This document shows positions 1 through 13,949 of a stretch of DNA of 64,000 bases, piece by piece; the stretch's first letter is position 1, and the number at the start of each line of letters is the position of its first letter. This DNA comes from Morella rubra (taxonomy: Eukaryota > Streptophyta > Magnoliopsida > Fagales > Myricaceae). A model generated the notes under the pieces. It was not told the origin of the DNA and ran no database searches. It saw nothing but the letters and a program-made list of their open reading frames with translations. The stretch lies in the NCBI GenBank assembly GCA_003952965.2, contig CM025850.1:30429024-30493023 (forward strand). The letters are read 5' to 3'. The translations under genes were made by a program, and so were the position numbers.

Positions 1-1620
1 GGTTTAGGCTCCAAAGTAGTTGATCGCATTTATATTCCTTAGTGAAAGTCGAAGTGCTTTTTCTCAGAGCTTAACTTGCACAATTGGGATGGTTTTAGTT
101 GGTCCCCTTTGTTGAGCGATATGCCCAGGAAGCACTTCTACTGTCATGATCAATGAGGTCGGTAGGTGAATAGAATATCCGGCACCCTATTCATGAGGTT
201 TGTTCCCTGGAAAGGAATTATCACTATCAACTCACATGTTAGAGATCGGTAGCTTCACCTCAGAAGACTTCAAACAAAAAGTCAAAAAAAAGTTACCCAA
301 GAGGGACAGAAAGGGATGCCAAGGGCTTTTTCTCCTGTAGAATAAAACTTACTTAACAAAAATAGAAGTTTTTTGTGGAACACCGAAAGCTGAATGCGAA
401 GATTTTTGTGTACCTAATCAAGCTTTTCACTACCGGCAAGCATTATTAGGCATTAAGAAATGTGCTTTTAGTGTGAAACTCTCATTGAAAGCAAATCGAA
501 AAGAAGCTTATGAGTACGGTAGATTCCAATTTGAGTTTCTCTTCCTGGGCTGGCCCTGCTAGCATTGGCTTGGCCCTCAGAACCCACAGGCGTTTGAAAA
601 GCTAAGAGAACTTTTGGTTACATGAATAAAGGTCTCTTGATCTATGGTTCCAACAAAGTTTGCTTTGGATCTTTCATTCAAACTGGAAGCTTTTTCTTGA
701 CCCTGCTGCAACGATAAAACCGGTGGAAAAAAAACTTCTTCAATCCTCCAGAGGAAAAAGGCTGAAAAAGACAAAAGGAAGGTTGGTGATGTATAAGGTG
801 GGGGGGTTAAAAGCACAAATCTCCCTCGCTTTCCTTGCACTTTCGCCGATGGTCAAACCCCCTGGCAATTAGGCTTTTGTGCTTTTTAATTCTTTTGGCA
901 CGCAGGCTGATTTCAGATATCGATTACCCTTCCACCGTCCTTAGCATGCCACCATGCTTGCGTGATACCCACGAGAGCCTTAAAACCTGCTACAAAAAGA
1001 CAAAAGCCCAGAAAAACAGAGACTTAAACCCTAGGGTCTATTGTCTAACCTAGCGTAACTTAAGTTTGTGGTAACTTGTGCATATGATCGATTAAGATCT
1101 ATACTATACTTTCGAATGCCATTTGCGCAATACACTGCCATGCAAATGATGTAGAATATATATATATATGACGCAGTACATGGAACAGAGTGACGACCGA
1201 AGGAAGGAAAAAAAGCAGAAAAAAAAAAAACGCAAAGTAGGACAGAGGATACATATCTAGGGACTAGGGAGCATGTCATAATGCGTACGGCTGATACACC
1301 TTCGGCTGCTGCGTGTAATTGCACTCTTGATGAGGAAATAGGGCGCTGCTTACCTTCACACACGGGGTAGCGAGATACGGGCAAACATATGGACCTGAAA
1401 ATTCAACCCCGAGAACAGGGCTTTGTCTTTGATCTTTTTCCACCGCAAAGGCATCCCTTTACTTGGAGAAGATGACAAGCACTTGAAGCCAAACAACTTT
1501 GAAGATCCTCTTCTGTCTCCAAACATATTGATGTCAGTCATGGATTTTGGGATCCCTGACCTTGTTTCCTGTTATCTGTATCCATGTTGATAATATCATG
1601 TATTGAGTTGAACATCGGAT
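1..1620. other. Left edge; no gene recognised
   Basis: No open frame here matches a family I know. The first 700 bases are more balanced in composition and poorer in A/T runs than the DNA that follows, which is reminiscent of organelle non-coding DNA moved to the nucleus, but I could not identify an organelle gene. A short open stretch near 375-560 (+) and another near 1390-1560 (+) have no start, domain or splice context. An AT dinucleotide run lies near 1157-1170. Confidence 0.3.
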
Positions 1621-4600
1621 ATCATTCTATAGAACAATATCGAATTGGATTTGTTGTCCTCTGAAGAATTAAGGAACTAAACAAACATCAGGTAGTTGTG
1701 CCAATGACAACTTTCGCTTATGTTTCTGATAAATGCATGATCATACATATGTTAGATGCAAAATTTCAATACAATTATCCTACATAAAGTAGAAGACTCA
1801 CAAACGGACAAAACGCAATCCGAATATCGGAGGGAAAAGAAAACGACCCAAATGGGTGGAATTCCATGGGGGGAAACATGAGTGACATTCTTGAGATGAA
1901 AATCAAAAAGCCTAGATAAGTTGAGCCAACCCCTATGTTCTAGGGGACAAAACGTGACCACCCTGATCTTCTAAATCTTGTCCGATCTAATTTACAAAAA
2001 TAATCGCGAGGCACAAATTTGGCAAGAGTTTCCCTTTTTTTCTTCTCCCCTTTTTTAGCCAGGTTAAGAAGTTGTCTGTGGTTATGTCCGAAACTAGACT
2101 GGCCAGTGGCTGACCTTTTCGGCTATTTTTGTTCTTCTTCAAGCTAGTGTAAGACCATTACAGGGTCATCGACCTAGTCATGTTCTAGTTCTCTTAACGT
2201 CACAAGGTACTTGACAAAAATCCACCTCTCGAAGAATGGCAAAAAGATTTGCTACTTTATGGTAGTCAACCATGCATTCATGATATTTGCTTGGTGGTAG
2301 ATCACATAGGCAATTTTAGGAGAGGAAAATTAATTGGGATGGCAAAAACTTTTCACAAAGAAGTTGAGTTGTCCGATATTCGATCGATGTATAATAAGCC
2401 ACATCTGACAAGAACATGTTGCATATGAAATGCAAAGAATGCCTTACATGGGCCAAGGGGACATTGCTAATGGGCATGCACGTTTATTTGCCTTCATAAT
2501 TATTGTGTAGTTTACCTAGCAGATGTTCTTTATCATTTCTGTCTTTCAATTTTTCCGATGTCACACATTAAATATTATTGATACAATTTGACGGAAATAT
2601 GTGAAACTATCACTTATCTAAAAAATGTAACCTTTTGACATAAGTTGTACTCTAATAATCTTATACAGGGATATTTATTTAGTCGCACCCGAACCAGTTG
2701 TAATTTATCAAAATTACGATTCTAAAGGTCCAATAGTTGACATGTTGCTAAATATAGTCGAACTACCTTAAAATGATGAATTTATAAGTTTTCATTTGTT
2801 CAAAGTAATTTTTAAATAATCAATTATTTGAAATATTACATGTGTTGGGTCTTTATTTCTTTTGGGGGAAGTATAAGCCACCGTGTGAGGAAAATTATCA
2901 AAGTACTAATAAATAATTAAGAACCCACATTTCCCATTATCAATCATCTTAAACTAATCTTGTTAACCAATTTTTCGCTTTGTTAACATGCAATATTAAT
3001 TTAACATCATGAGTAGTACTTGTGCAACTTTTGACCATATCAAAGAAGGGCTAATGTAAGTAATAACTACCAGTCAGTCAACGGCCCACCCCAAGCCTTT
3101 TTTTACCATCCACGACAACATTGGCTACGTGTAATTTGTTAAAAAGGCTATTTCCAATACTTTTCATAAAACAAAGCCATTAATACGACTTTGGTTAACT
3201 CCAGTAGGGAAGCAGTTAAAAGCTATGTTTTTTATTTGTCAGGATCAAGTCAAAAAGGACCAAAATTAATCATTTTTAATGCATGAAACCCCATGAAAAT
3301 GTTTGCTTTATTTATTTATTTACCTTTTTTCCGGTTAGACAGAGCGACCCTTCTATTGCCCCATCTTTCGGCGACAGTGCAAAGGAAAAAGATAAACACA
3401 GAGGTCCAAAATTTTGAAGAAGCACTTAAATGGGCCAAAGGGGTTAAATTTGACGGATGTCACTTCATGTTGGGGGCAAGAGACAAAAAAAGCCCGCCAA
3501 CTAAAGTTACACCAAAGCAAGATGTGTAAATCAATTAATATGCAAGTTCCATATAATTCCCCCAAAATAATTGGTGAACATCTAAAATCCATGTATTTTC
3601 TCACACATCCAGTGCCCTGGGACCACGTGTCAGGCAAGGGGGGGTTAAGTAATAATTTCGCCGGGCGGATGTGACGGCCAGGCCTTACCACAGCCATGAC
3701 TACACTGCATTGAGGGAAGATAAAATGGCTGTCTCCTGTCTCCTATGTTGTCCAAGGAGTATGATTGCAGCTGCTAATGATGACAATCGTCCTCCCACCA
3801 GAACTATATATTTCCTTTTTCTAATTACAAAAATATATTTCTTTTATAATTGTTGATATAAAGACGAGAATATATATGTATATGAACATTTGTGGTGCAT
3901 CATGTCTCTGCAGACTGTGAACCCCGGTATTTTCGGCATGGGAGAGCCTGCAAGCACGATACTTACCTAAATGCAGAATACAAGACTTAAGAGCTAATGC
4001 CTGATTTCAATTTATGTTTGGAATTCTCCCGTCCACTCTAATAATAAAGAGTTATTAGTAATATTCATCATATCTCAATTTATTAGTATGCCTATAGCGT
4101 AACATGAGATTGGCATAGTCTAATGATGGAACTAATTTATATGACCAATGAGATTGATCTGCAAAAACATAAATCATACAATGTTCAAAAAAATATAAAG
4201 ACATTATAAACCGTTCATGATCATTAATCAGATTGGACATCTCATCTAATAAAACCATAATACATTATCCATGATGGTTTGTCTTAACCATGGGAATAGA
4301 GATTCTTGAATAATGTGATTAATCTTATATAGTGAGATTGACACACTGTTGAAGTAAATAAATGAGTTCTCGTATATTTTGTTCGGTTTTGACTTTGATT
4401 TCTAAGAATAGTATGGACTCACTCACGTAGCGTAGAACATTTTGGATGTACTCATAGGTGAGATTCTAAAGCGTCTATTATACTTGTTTGTTAGGTGGTT
4501 GCATGAAATGAGACAGAAAACACTTACTTAGATGAGGAATATGTAATCAACACTTACTTAGATGATAAATATGTAATCTTTTATAGAGACATAAATTATC

Positions 4601-7600
4601 CCTTTAAGGTAGATTTAATGGATCAATTATTTGGTCTCCAAAGCATTTTTGTAAGATCTAGATTCTCTTCAAGTTAGAGTATGAGTTTTGATAAGGCAAC
4701 TGCCGATATTTAGGTAGCAGATCAGGACAAACTTTGGAATTAAATGCCAAGAATTTACAAAAGCAACATGGCATGGGTTCATTAAATTTTTTTGGATGGA
4801 AAGAGAGAAGGGACCATTTTGATGTCGATGTTAAAACTTAGAACCCCTAGAATCAAAGTGAAAATGTACATCTTATTCTTGAAATGAGCTTGAAACATAT
4901 TTGTTAAAAAAAAAAAAAGATAGATCAAAAAAAAAGATATAGAAATCACTTTTAAAAACTTTTATTCAAATGTCAGATCTAGCGTCCTCTAAATTTCACA
5001 ATTGCTCAATTTCAGTCATTCGTCCATTTCTATCTATTAAAGCTAACAAAAATAAATAAAAAGATATTGAAAATACCCTCAATTCAGTAGTAGGCGCGTC
5101 TCTTAAGATAATGTGTTTGGGGTATTTTCGTCCTTCTATACTTCTTTCCTTCATTTTTAAGGGATAAAAATAAGGGAAGTTTGGAATTGATAAATTGTGA
5201 AATTTTGGAGGCAAGAAATTGAAAGTTTAGACCAGTTGAGTAATAGTTTGGTGGTTTTTCTTTGTAACACCACTAACTAGAAATTTTTCATACCAATGGT
5301 TGTCGAGATACCTGCTATTTATAGATTAGAATAATTAGTACTCTATGGCGGCATTAATGTGACTGTTCGTGCAAAATCACTACCAAATTTTGCAATTTTT
5401 TTCGTTTTGATGGTTAATTTTAGCAGCGGCTTCGATAGCCGGTAAAATCTAATTGATCTTTGTTAATGAAATTCAGATTTATAATTCAGTATCTAGTTTC
5501 ATTTACTGAAAAGTTCCTAAAGTTTGCATGATGAGTTGATTTTAGAAATTTTCGAAATGCAATTTATGGGTTTTGGATTCTCTCTCTTTCTATATGGTGC
5601 TTTATAATTATGCCCTTTCTATATATTTACATATATATGATAAAGGACAAAAACAAAAAGGGAGCCTTGGGCTGCATTCTGATCATGTGGAGAATATTCT
5701 GGATTTATTCAATACCATATGCTTAATGTAGACTAGACTGCCATCTAGACCGGAAATGGAGTACCCTTTTGATGTACGATCCGATCATGACCACTTGAGT
5801 TTACTCATTCTTTCTTATATACGACATATGTCATGAACAGTACTTATGTATATGTACATACGCACGTATATATATTTGTGTGTATATATTTGTTGTATAT
5901 ATATATATATATGGATACTGGATAGTATGTTAGTATATTAATAAAAAACATATAGGGTAAAGCAAAAATTCTGTTGTTTAATTACCATTTTGTGGGACTT
6001 TGGTCAGAAAACCTAGATTTCATGACCATTTGACCTACATTTAGTCGAGGTAATATTCTTTCTTCTTTCTGTTTGTTTTTTTTTTCTTGGCCGGAGCATT
6101 AGTAGAGATTGATCTAAACCCATAAAAAATATCCGGAACTCTGTCTATTTCACCATACAGCCAAACTGAAAGAATGTAGCTAGCAAGTTATGGCCGGAAG
6201 TATATATATAGGAAGATGCAAATAATAAATACATTGGGAAACGAAAGTAATAAAGGAATAGGTCGGGTGTTGGGAGGACTAGAAGACGTCGATGACAGAT
6301 CGATCCCACACATTAGTGTCTGTGGCTCATGAACTTCGACCTGAAACCCTACAGCCGGCCGGCGTGAATATTCATTACAGACACACACACACACAAATAT
6401 ATATATAAGCCAAATGCATTTTATTTGTAAATTGCCATTTAATATCTCGTGACCCACTTCCTGCACAAACCAAAGTTTCATACAATGGTTAGGGCATTGT
6501 GTTCTTTACTCTTAGCCCCATACAAAATACGAGGGAACTACGTCTGCCTAGATTAATGCTCTCCTAGACATCGCCCATCCCCTAAAGATCAGTACGTAGC
6601 TTCAAATAATAGCAACGAGACCCACACGAGCACCACAATAGATAGGTTGGCCGTCGTCGCTGATCAAAGCTAATGGTCTCACATTAAGTGTCGAAATATG
6701 ACTCGAAAACACAGTACTAATTACGAAATACTCACAGAAAGGGTTAAAACTTCACTCAAAACACTCCAATATATCTTGTTTAAAGATACATTTTCTTGCT
6801 TATATCATGAGTAGTAGTGAAGCACGTTTATCCATGGACAAAGATAGTGATGACGTCTGATGAGTGGTCTGTGGTCGAGTGCTATCCATTTGCAAAGTGT
6901 CTTAGGTACTTACCTAAATGGCAGCAACGTCTGATGCAGCTAAAAGGAGTAGAGATGGGTCCAAAATGTTTAGCTAATTTACTTTTTGTTCTTATTGTCT
7001 AGCGCCAGCCAAATGTTCTTATCTAGGATGAAAAGGGATCCAGGAGTATAATAAGGAACCAAAATAGTACGGAACAGCTAACACAAACACATGCGTCAAG
7101 TGCGCATGCAAGCATGTTGGAGTTTACAAATAGTTTATAAGTACGCGCTCGATCCCCTATTAAGAATAGTAATTATGAGTTTATAATCTCTAAACATAGG
7201 GTATGGACAGAAAGTAGACAAGGCAAAAGAGAGCAAGTAAATAAAAACAGCCAGAAAGGCCAAGCTTTTGGGATTGGGGAGGTGAAACAATAGAATATGC
7301 ATTAGTTTAAGGGCATGGTTCAGTTCCTGCAATCCTGGCATTGTAGAAAACAATAAAATAAGACATTAACTTAATAATTGTAACAAGCAGAAGCCCAGGA
7401 AAAATAATAACAAATTAGCAAATGGGGTAATATCAAAATGGTTATAAGCAATTAATTAAAAACAAAAAACAAAAATGTGGGTTTTTATTGGAGAACGATG
7501 AGTGGCAGCAGGTGGAGTAGAGGGCACTGCAATTAGTGAGGGTTGGGGACAGCATGCTTGGAGAAGTGAAGGAGAAGGGGATATGGGGAAGGGAGGGGCC

Positions 7601-8465
7601 GCGTGAGATAAAAATAAGATGTTTCCTATGCATACAACAAGTGTGTCGACCAAGGGAGGGTGGATGAGGGTACACGGTAATAGCCAATAGGCCATAACCC
7701 ACTAATGTCTTATTCAATCATCCATGCACAGTGCTCTATACGACACTCTGAATCTTCTGAATTTTTACCCATACTTTGCTCGGACAAATATGTACTTTGT
7801 AAAATTTGTAATTTACAAATAAATCGATCGACAAACAAAAAGGATGGGAATTATTTAGCTAATTAAGAATGCCCACTTCACTAGGATTACAGAGAGGTAC
7901 AGATACCACTCATCTCATAGGTTCTCTTTTTTTAATCTTTCTTCTCTTTGGGTTAAATCTTTTACCCATAATTTTAAGCTCTCATTTCAATTGAAAAGTG
8001 TGTATGCTTTCTGTCTTGTTAGGTAACGTGAAAATGGTGTAAAACAAGTGTTAAGTATATAAAGTACTCTGTATGTATGCTACAGCCGTACGTTTGACAC
8101 AGAAACACTAAACAAATTAATAAAACAAGAAGATTAATTAACAGATAATGAAAATGACCCCTTTTAATCTTGCTCCTAGGTGAAGAATATTGACCAACTG
8201 CTTACTTCATCATAAACGGGGGGGAAAAAAAAAATAGAACCTGTTTGTGTCATTGGAATTATTGATTTTTTATTTATAAAAATTGATAGGCAAATTTTTC
8301 TTAACCCATAAAAGGGCAATGGTCCGGTGAGGCCCGGGGGCTTCGAGCCGCGCTCAAACCCAAAGTACGAAATAAGTTTGCAGTCAAAGGCCAAGACACG
8401 CAGGCTTGGCAGAGCATATATATGCATGAAAGGAATGAATCCCGACTTTGGTGATATTCCTTTTT
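1621..8465. other. Intergenic, AT-rich; no gene seen
   Basis: About 6.8 kb without a supportable gene. It holds simple repeats, including TA runs near 5870-5912, an AC run near 6378-6393 and A-rich tracts near 4906-4940, plus a 30-bp tandem duplication listed separately. The short open frames have no recognisable domain, signal or splice structure. Confidence 0.5.
4519..4578. repeat. 30-bp tandem duplication
   Basis: Two adjacent 30-bp copies, 4519-4548 and 4549-4578, differ at two positions (gagga versus gataa in the middle). Each begins AACACTTACTTAGATGA and ends ATATGTAATC. Replication slippage is the simplest origin. No nearby gene is affected. Confidence 0.8.
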
Positions 8466-8469
8466 TTTT

Positions 8470-8616
8470 AATTTTGGGATATGAAAATTTTCAGTAAAAT
8501 AAATATACTTTAAAATTTTTAATTTTTACATATATATATTCTACTTTTTAAAAATTTCAATAAATTTTAATAAAATAAAAATTTTTAAAATTTTGAAAAT
8601 ATTATCCAAAATTTTG
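8470..8616. repeat. AT-rich inverted repeat, MITE-like
   Basis: The left end starts ATTTTGGGATATGAAAATTT and the right end, read in reverse complement, starts ATTTTGGATAATATTTTC. This gives imperfect terminal inverted repeats of about 30 bp around a very AT-rich centre. There is no coding capacity. No convincing target duplication is visible, so the exact ends and superfamily are uncertain. Confidence 0.4.
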
Positions 8617-10100
8617 GCAAATGAACTCCCCTTTATCAATCTCTAGTCGACTTGAGACAAGTGTGGAAAGAATTCTTGAATAAAAGGAAAGATATCCGCT
8701 TTCACCTCATCCAACATCAGCCTACCCGAATGCTAGTCAAAGGAGAATTTTCTAGATATCATAAACCAGGGAATTATATGCCAGTTAAGGAAAGAATCGT
8801 CGAGCACCACAAAATGAGAAGCAATTAGCAACTCCATGGTTCATAAAGGAAAGGGAAATCAATAACAAGTACACGCTTCTAACCATCGTTCTACCTACAT
8901 AACTCTCCAAAAGCTTACTCAGGCATCAGAGCCTCGCTTACATGGTGACTCTGGTCTTCTTTGCTGCTCTCTTGTAAGTGTCGCCTTTGGGTCTGAAGGC
9001 ATCAGGAAGGAGACAATTGCTCATCTCTTGGGCTGGACTTTTTCGGCATCATCTGAAATTTTCATTTTTAGCATCACTATTGAACCAAAATGTCAATTAC
9101 AAGTCTAAATTATAAAAATCTTCACATTTAGTCCAAGATCCAACTATAAATATTGTGTCATGTAATATATTTTTCTGCATATTTGAAGCGAAGGATCTTA
9201 ATATAGTGCAAAAATTGATGAATTTTAATAATTTAGAGATTAAATACTATGATTTTCGTAGTTCATACTTATAATTTATATTTGGTCGACATTTGTAGGA
9301 TTAAAAGTAAGATTCTTTTTTCTTTTTCTTTTTCTTTTTTTGTTCAATTTTCTTGGGGCTGGGATGAGGTATCTGAACATCGAAGTAGCTGATTCTATTG
9401 TGAATACAGGTTTGGGTTGATTGGATTAGCTTGGTTGTTTTTCCGCATACTTTCCCTTACTTAAGCCTCAGTCAACCGAATCAGTGGCGGGCATAATGGC
9501 TGTTATGATGAGAATATTCTCTTTTAAATAAACTAATTAAAATGTCCGAAGAACTTGGCTTTTTGTTTGTTTCTCCAATTTGAAGAAACATGGAGCTATT
9601 ATGGAAGATTTATCACATGCCAAGTTTCAAAATGTGCATCCATATGACACAGAACACGAAGGTGTCAGATAAACATGGAGAAGAACTTGAAATAAGAACC
9701 ATGCAAATTTGGAAATGGGGCTTTAGTTATTTTGCGACCAACCAAACATGGAGAATAACTAGACTCTAGAGTTTTTTTCTTTTGTTTTTTTTTTTTTCCT
9801 AAGCAAACTTCGTTCAGAAATAATCTCCAAAATAGCTAAGTACGGGGAACTTGGATTATCGCTGGAGAGGATAGTTACAGAAACAGGAAGTGGGGATATT
9901 GCCCTCAATCTAGAGAATAGAGAAAAGATCCATGGAAATTTGGAAATAGGGTTTTTGATAACTTGAAGAAAAATAAAAAGAAAGAAAGATAGGTAAGAAG
10001 AGAGAGAGAGAGAGAGAGAGAAGGTGGTCCACGCGTGCCAATATTAGTTGTATGTGTGAGAGCGGGGGTGGAAGCGTGCTGAGACAGTCACGTGTGGGGA
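8617..10100. other. Intergenic region upstream of LOG
   Basis: No gene seen. The proximal part just before the LOG gene holds a (GA)n run at about 10001-10021. The long open frame on the minus strand across 9910-10437 overlaps the LOG promoter and first exon and is low-complexity, so it is not taken as a gene. Confidence 0.5.
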
Positions 10101-10102
10101 GG

Positions 10103-10114
10103 TTTATATATAGG
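10103..10114 (+). promoter_or_regulatory. Probable TATA box of the LOG gene
   Basis: TTTATATATAGG lies about 250 bp upstream of the LOG start codon, with a GA-rich tract about 90 bp further upstream, in an otherwise mixed-composition stretch. A purine-rich leader follows up to the start codon. The transcription start itself cannot be read from the sequence. Confidence 0.5.
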
Positions 10115-10363
10115 CATGAGCAGGACGCACTGGAGAGAGTAAGTGGTGGAAGCAAAAAGGGTCTACTTGATACTCGTATAGTTCTGTGACACATATGTAG
10201 GTTAGGAAGCAAAGAGACACAGAACCAGAGGAGGGAGATTCTTCCTTTCTGAGAGAGATTCTGATTTGTTAGCCGGAGAGAAAGCCGAAGTGAGAAGCAA
10301 ATAGGAAAGGAGTGGAAGAGAAGAGAACCCAAAAGAACAAGAAAAGTGGAGGTAGAGGGAGCA

Positions 10364-13300
10364 ATGGAAGTAGAGAGTGAAACGAAGCAATCAAGGTTCA
10401 AGAGGATTTGTGTTTTCTGTGGAAGTAGCCAGGGCAAGAAGAGTAGCTATCAGGTTGCTGCCATTGAGCTTGGCAAGGAATTGGTATTTTATGACTCTTT
10501 GCTGTTATACTTTTTCCTTTGTTCTATGTGGGTTTCGTTATCTGACTTTTGGCTTCTTATAACTTAGCCATTCGCGAATGTTGGTCTTCCTCTTATTCTC
10601 CATTTCGTGGGAAGTTTGTTTGTAATTTGCTATTTTCTATACGTCAATGGATTTTCAAGGAAATCAGTTTGAAACTGGTCTGACTTTCCATCTCATAACG
10701 TTAGAAACCTTTAACTTCTTTATTTATACATTATCTTTAGTGGGTACGCTCATTCTGTTCATTACTCGTTTGTATCTTGTTTCATAGGACTTCACATTAT
10801 ATAAATCCTGATTGATGCCTTAAATTGGAGACGATCTTCCCCGTTCGGTCTGTCTCTAGCACAATTTTTTTAATTGCTCTCTCTCTCTCTCTCTCTCTCA
10901 TATGTCGTTATCTCCAAACTCAGCAACATTGAAAATATTCACTTTCGAGAGATGGAAATTTTGTGTACCATTGCATAAGCAAGATACCTGGTTTGTTTCT
11001 TTTTCCCAAATTTTGCTCTCCCTCTTTTCTTCAAGTTTTGCTCTGTGCCTATTTGGTTCCTTATCAAGCTAAAATGACGAGACCTAAATGTACTAAAACA
11101 GTACGCTTGTGTTGAATGAGCATGAAGGATCACTTTCAATCCTTGTCTCTCTCTCCTCGATCCTGCAAAAGTTGAAGTGGAATAAAAAAGAACGCTACTG
11201 TTTTTTCAGTTGGGTTCATCAACACATTTTGGAGCTCATACCCATATAAAAAAACCTCACGCTTTTGCTAATTGGTCTTTCTTTGCTGATTTGCTTATGT
11301 TTTCTTGAAGGTTGCGAGAAACATTGACCTGGTTTACGGAGGAGGCAGCATAGGCTTAATGGGTTTGGTTTCACAGGCTGTTCATGATGGTGGTCGACAT
11401 GTTATTGGGTGAGTCTCTGTTTCTTTTGCTCCTTCCTTGGATCTTAAAAAAAAAAGACGGGCATTTCAGATTATGAAACAAAATCGGTGCGCTGGTTCTG
11501 GTGGTATTCTTATTCTTGGTCTCCATTCCAACTAATTTTTTGTCATGTAATTGTCTCTATGCAGAGTTATTCCCAAGACGCTCATGCCTCGAGAGGTATG
11601 TCTGCTACATCAGCCAGAAAAAAAGTCTTGAACCTTTTTCTTGTTTTCTTTACCTTTTTCCTTTTTTTCTCGTTTGAGGTGTTATTGTCGAGTACTTCTT
11701 TTCTTTTCACCATGGTTTGGGTTTAAATAATTTTTTTGGGATCGGTTTAGACTGATGTTCAATTCGACCTTACTTTTAAGACTTGATTTTTCTTCTGAAA
11801 TTTTATGTTTTCTTTCTTGGCTCTTAGCTACTTCAACCTTTTCCTCACTCGTTTTGTCTTGTCTGACCTTTTTTAAATTGTACTTATGTAATACGTTAGC
11901 TGGGTTCTCAAGATTATTCTTTTTTTAATGCTTGGTAATGGCAGCCTTATCCATGATAATGCTTGAGAGGGTGGCACTACCCTACCATTATGTGTATTTC
12001 TGTCTCTGCTGTTCTCTCTCTCTGTCTCTCTCTCTGCTATATCGACTTTATATGAACAGATGAGCAATGAATATTTTTTCGTAAATATTCGTGTTTTTCT
12101 TCTTTGGCTTTATCCGGAAGTCGAACTTTTTTTAGGAATCACAGTTTGATGAGATATTAAAATTACTGGCTAGGGAGTCGCCGAGTTGAAAATTTTGGAT
12201 TAAGTCCACCATTTCTGCAACGCACATCATTGCTTCACTGCACAAATCTCCAAATCTTCTCTCTCTCTCCCTTTCTGCTTCTCTCTATCTTTCTATCTGT
12301 TATTCACTTTCAATAATTTGTTTGTTTCTGTGCCTTTTTGCCTTTTTGCAGATAACTGGTGAAACAGTGGGGGAATTAAAGACAGTTGCAGACATGCACC
12401 AAAGGAAGGCAGAGATGGCCAGGCATTCAGATGCTTTTATTGCCTTACCAGGTTAGCATAAGCCTTGCACACTATACACTATGATTTCAAGGCAAATCAA
12501 GGAAAGCCAAGGTCTTTCACGGTTTGAAAAATTTACTAACTTTAGGATTTAAGATTGACCATATCTGAGGTTTTGATTCTTTTAAGAATTTCTGAAGTCC
12601 GTTCTCCTTTGTTTGACAACTTGATTTCTCAGTTGCTACTTGTACTCGAGAAAGTAATTGAGAAATAAGAGAAGGGAAAGCTGACAGTCTCTGAATCCTA
12701 CCACGATAAATTCCCACTAGTCATCTGATTTGGCTTATGTCTGCCTTAAAAAGCTGCAGACTCTTTGTTGTAGTTTAGTTCCGCATAAAAAACACAAGTT
12801 AGAAGGAAAAGAACAATTATTTTTTCTCTATGCTAGAGCTAATGGTTTGTTGTCTATAAACTGCTGCTTTATCCTTAAATTTGACGATCAGAAGTGTTTG
12901 CTATTTCTGCTTGACTTGGATTTTATTGACCATGGAACGGATGAACTTCACTTGTCCTCAACTTAGCAGATACTGAAGCATAATCTGCCAGAAAAGAATT
13001 GGAAACAAAAATCCCATATCAAAAGGAAAGTAGGGAATATATCTGTAATAATTAGTCAAAATATTGCGAGATTTTTCCGTGGTGGCTTTTGTTTTATATG
13101 CTATATATGGTATTGATAAATGCTGGGAAAGCAATTGGATGAAGCCTAAATTATCACAAGTTTCACAGCCTTCTTTCACAGACCCCAAGACCCATGATGC
13201 CTTTCAAACCTGAGTATTGACCCGTCCACATCTTACACTGAAAATTATAGCTTCTGAGGAACCCTGCTTCTGCGGTTAATATCCTTTTTCTCCCTCTAAT

Positions 13301-13918
13301 CAGTCCGGTACCGTGCCAATTATTTATCGGCCATATATGGGGACAAGGACACAAAGACGCACTTTCACCAAATGGTTTTGCCAACTAGCACCTGCACCTA
13401 ACAGGGAATGATGCTCGCCCCTTAAAGACTTTACCGTCTTGACTCCTATCAGGTAAAAATGGAGAGATGTAGGACAGTATTAAGACTTTACCTAGCTTGG
13501 AACACGCCACTTCTCTCCCTCTCTTTTTGCCCTTTTCTCACCAAGCTGGAAATCTCGCCTGAGAGAAAGCTGAAAACAGAAAAACATACCCTTGTAAAAT
13601 GATAGTTTGAAACCCATTGTGACCTGCATGGTTTGGCAGAGGATTATGCCTCTGTTTTAGAAATTTAGGAGCAATAAATACTGTGCTTAGAAGTTGCGAA
13701 AAGTTTGAGCTCAATGGCCATTTATAACGAATGAGGAAAAAACGATGACCAGCAAAATAGAGCTATCTGAATGCAGAGTTTTAGCATAGCTTTAAACTTA
13801 TTTTCATACCTCGGATGAACTGTTGCCGATTAGTATTTTCTATTTTGGCCCTCGGATCAAAGGGATAAATGACCAATGCAATAATTCGTACCACTAGTGA
13901 TGTCATTCTGTTTGCTCC

Positions 13919-13949
<31 letters not shown>

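Noticed and set aside
1390-1560. A possible short exon on the plus strand with a protein-like reading
   Set aside because: No start, no matching neighbouring exon and no known family.
9910-10437. A 175-codon open frame on the minus strand
   Set aside because: It is antisense to the LOG promoter and first exon, is rich in Leu/Ser from GA-repeat DNA, and has no domain.
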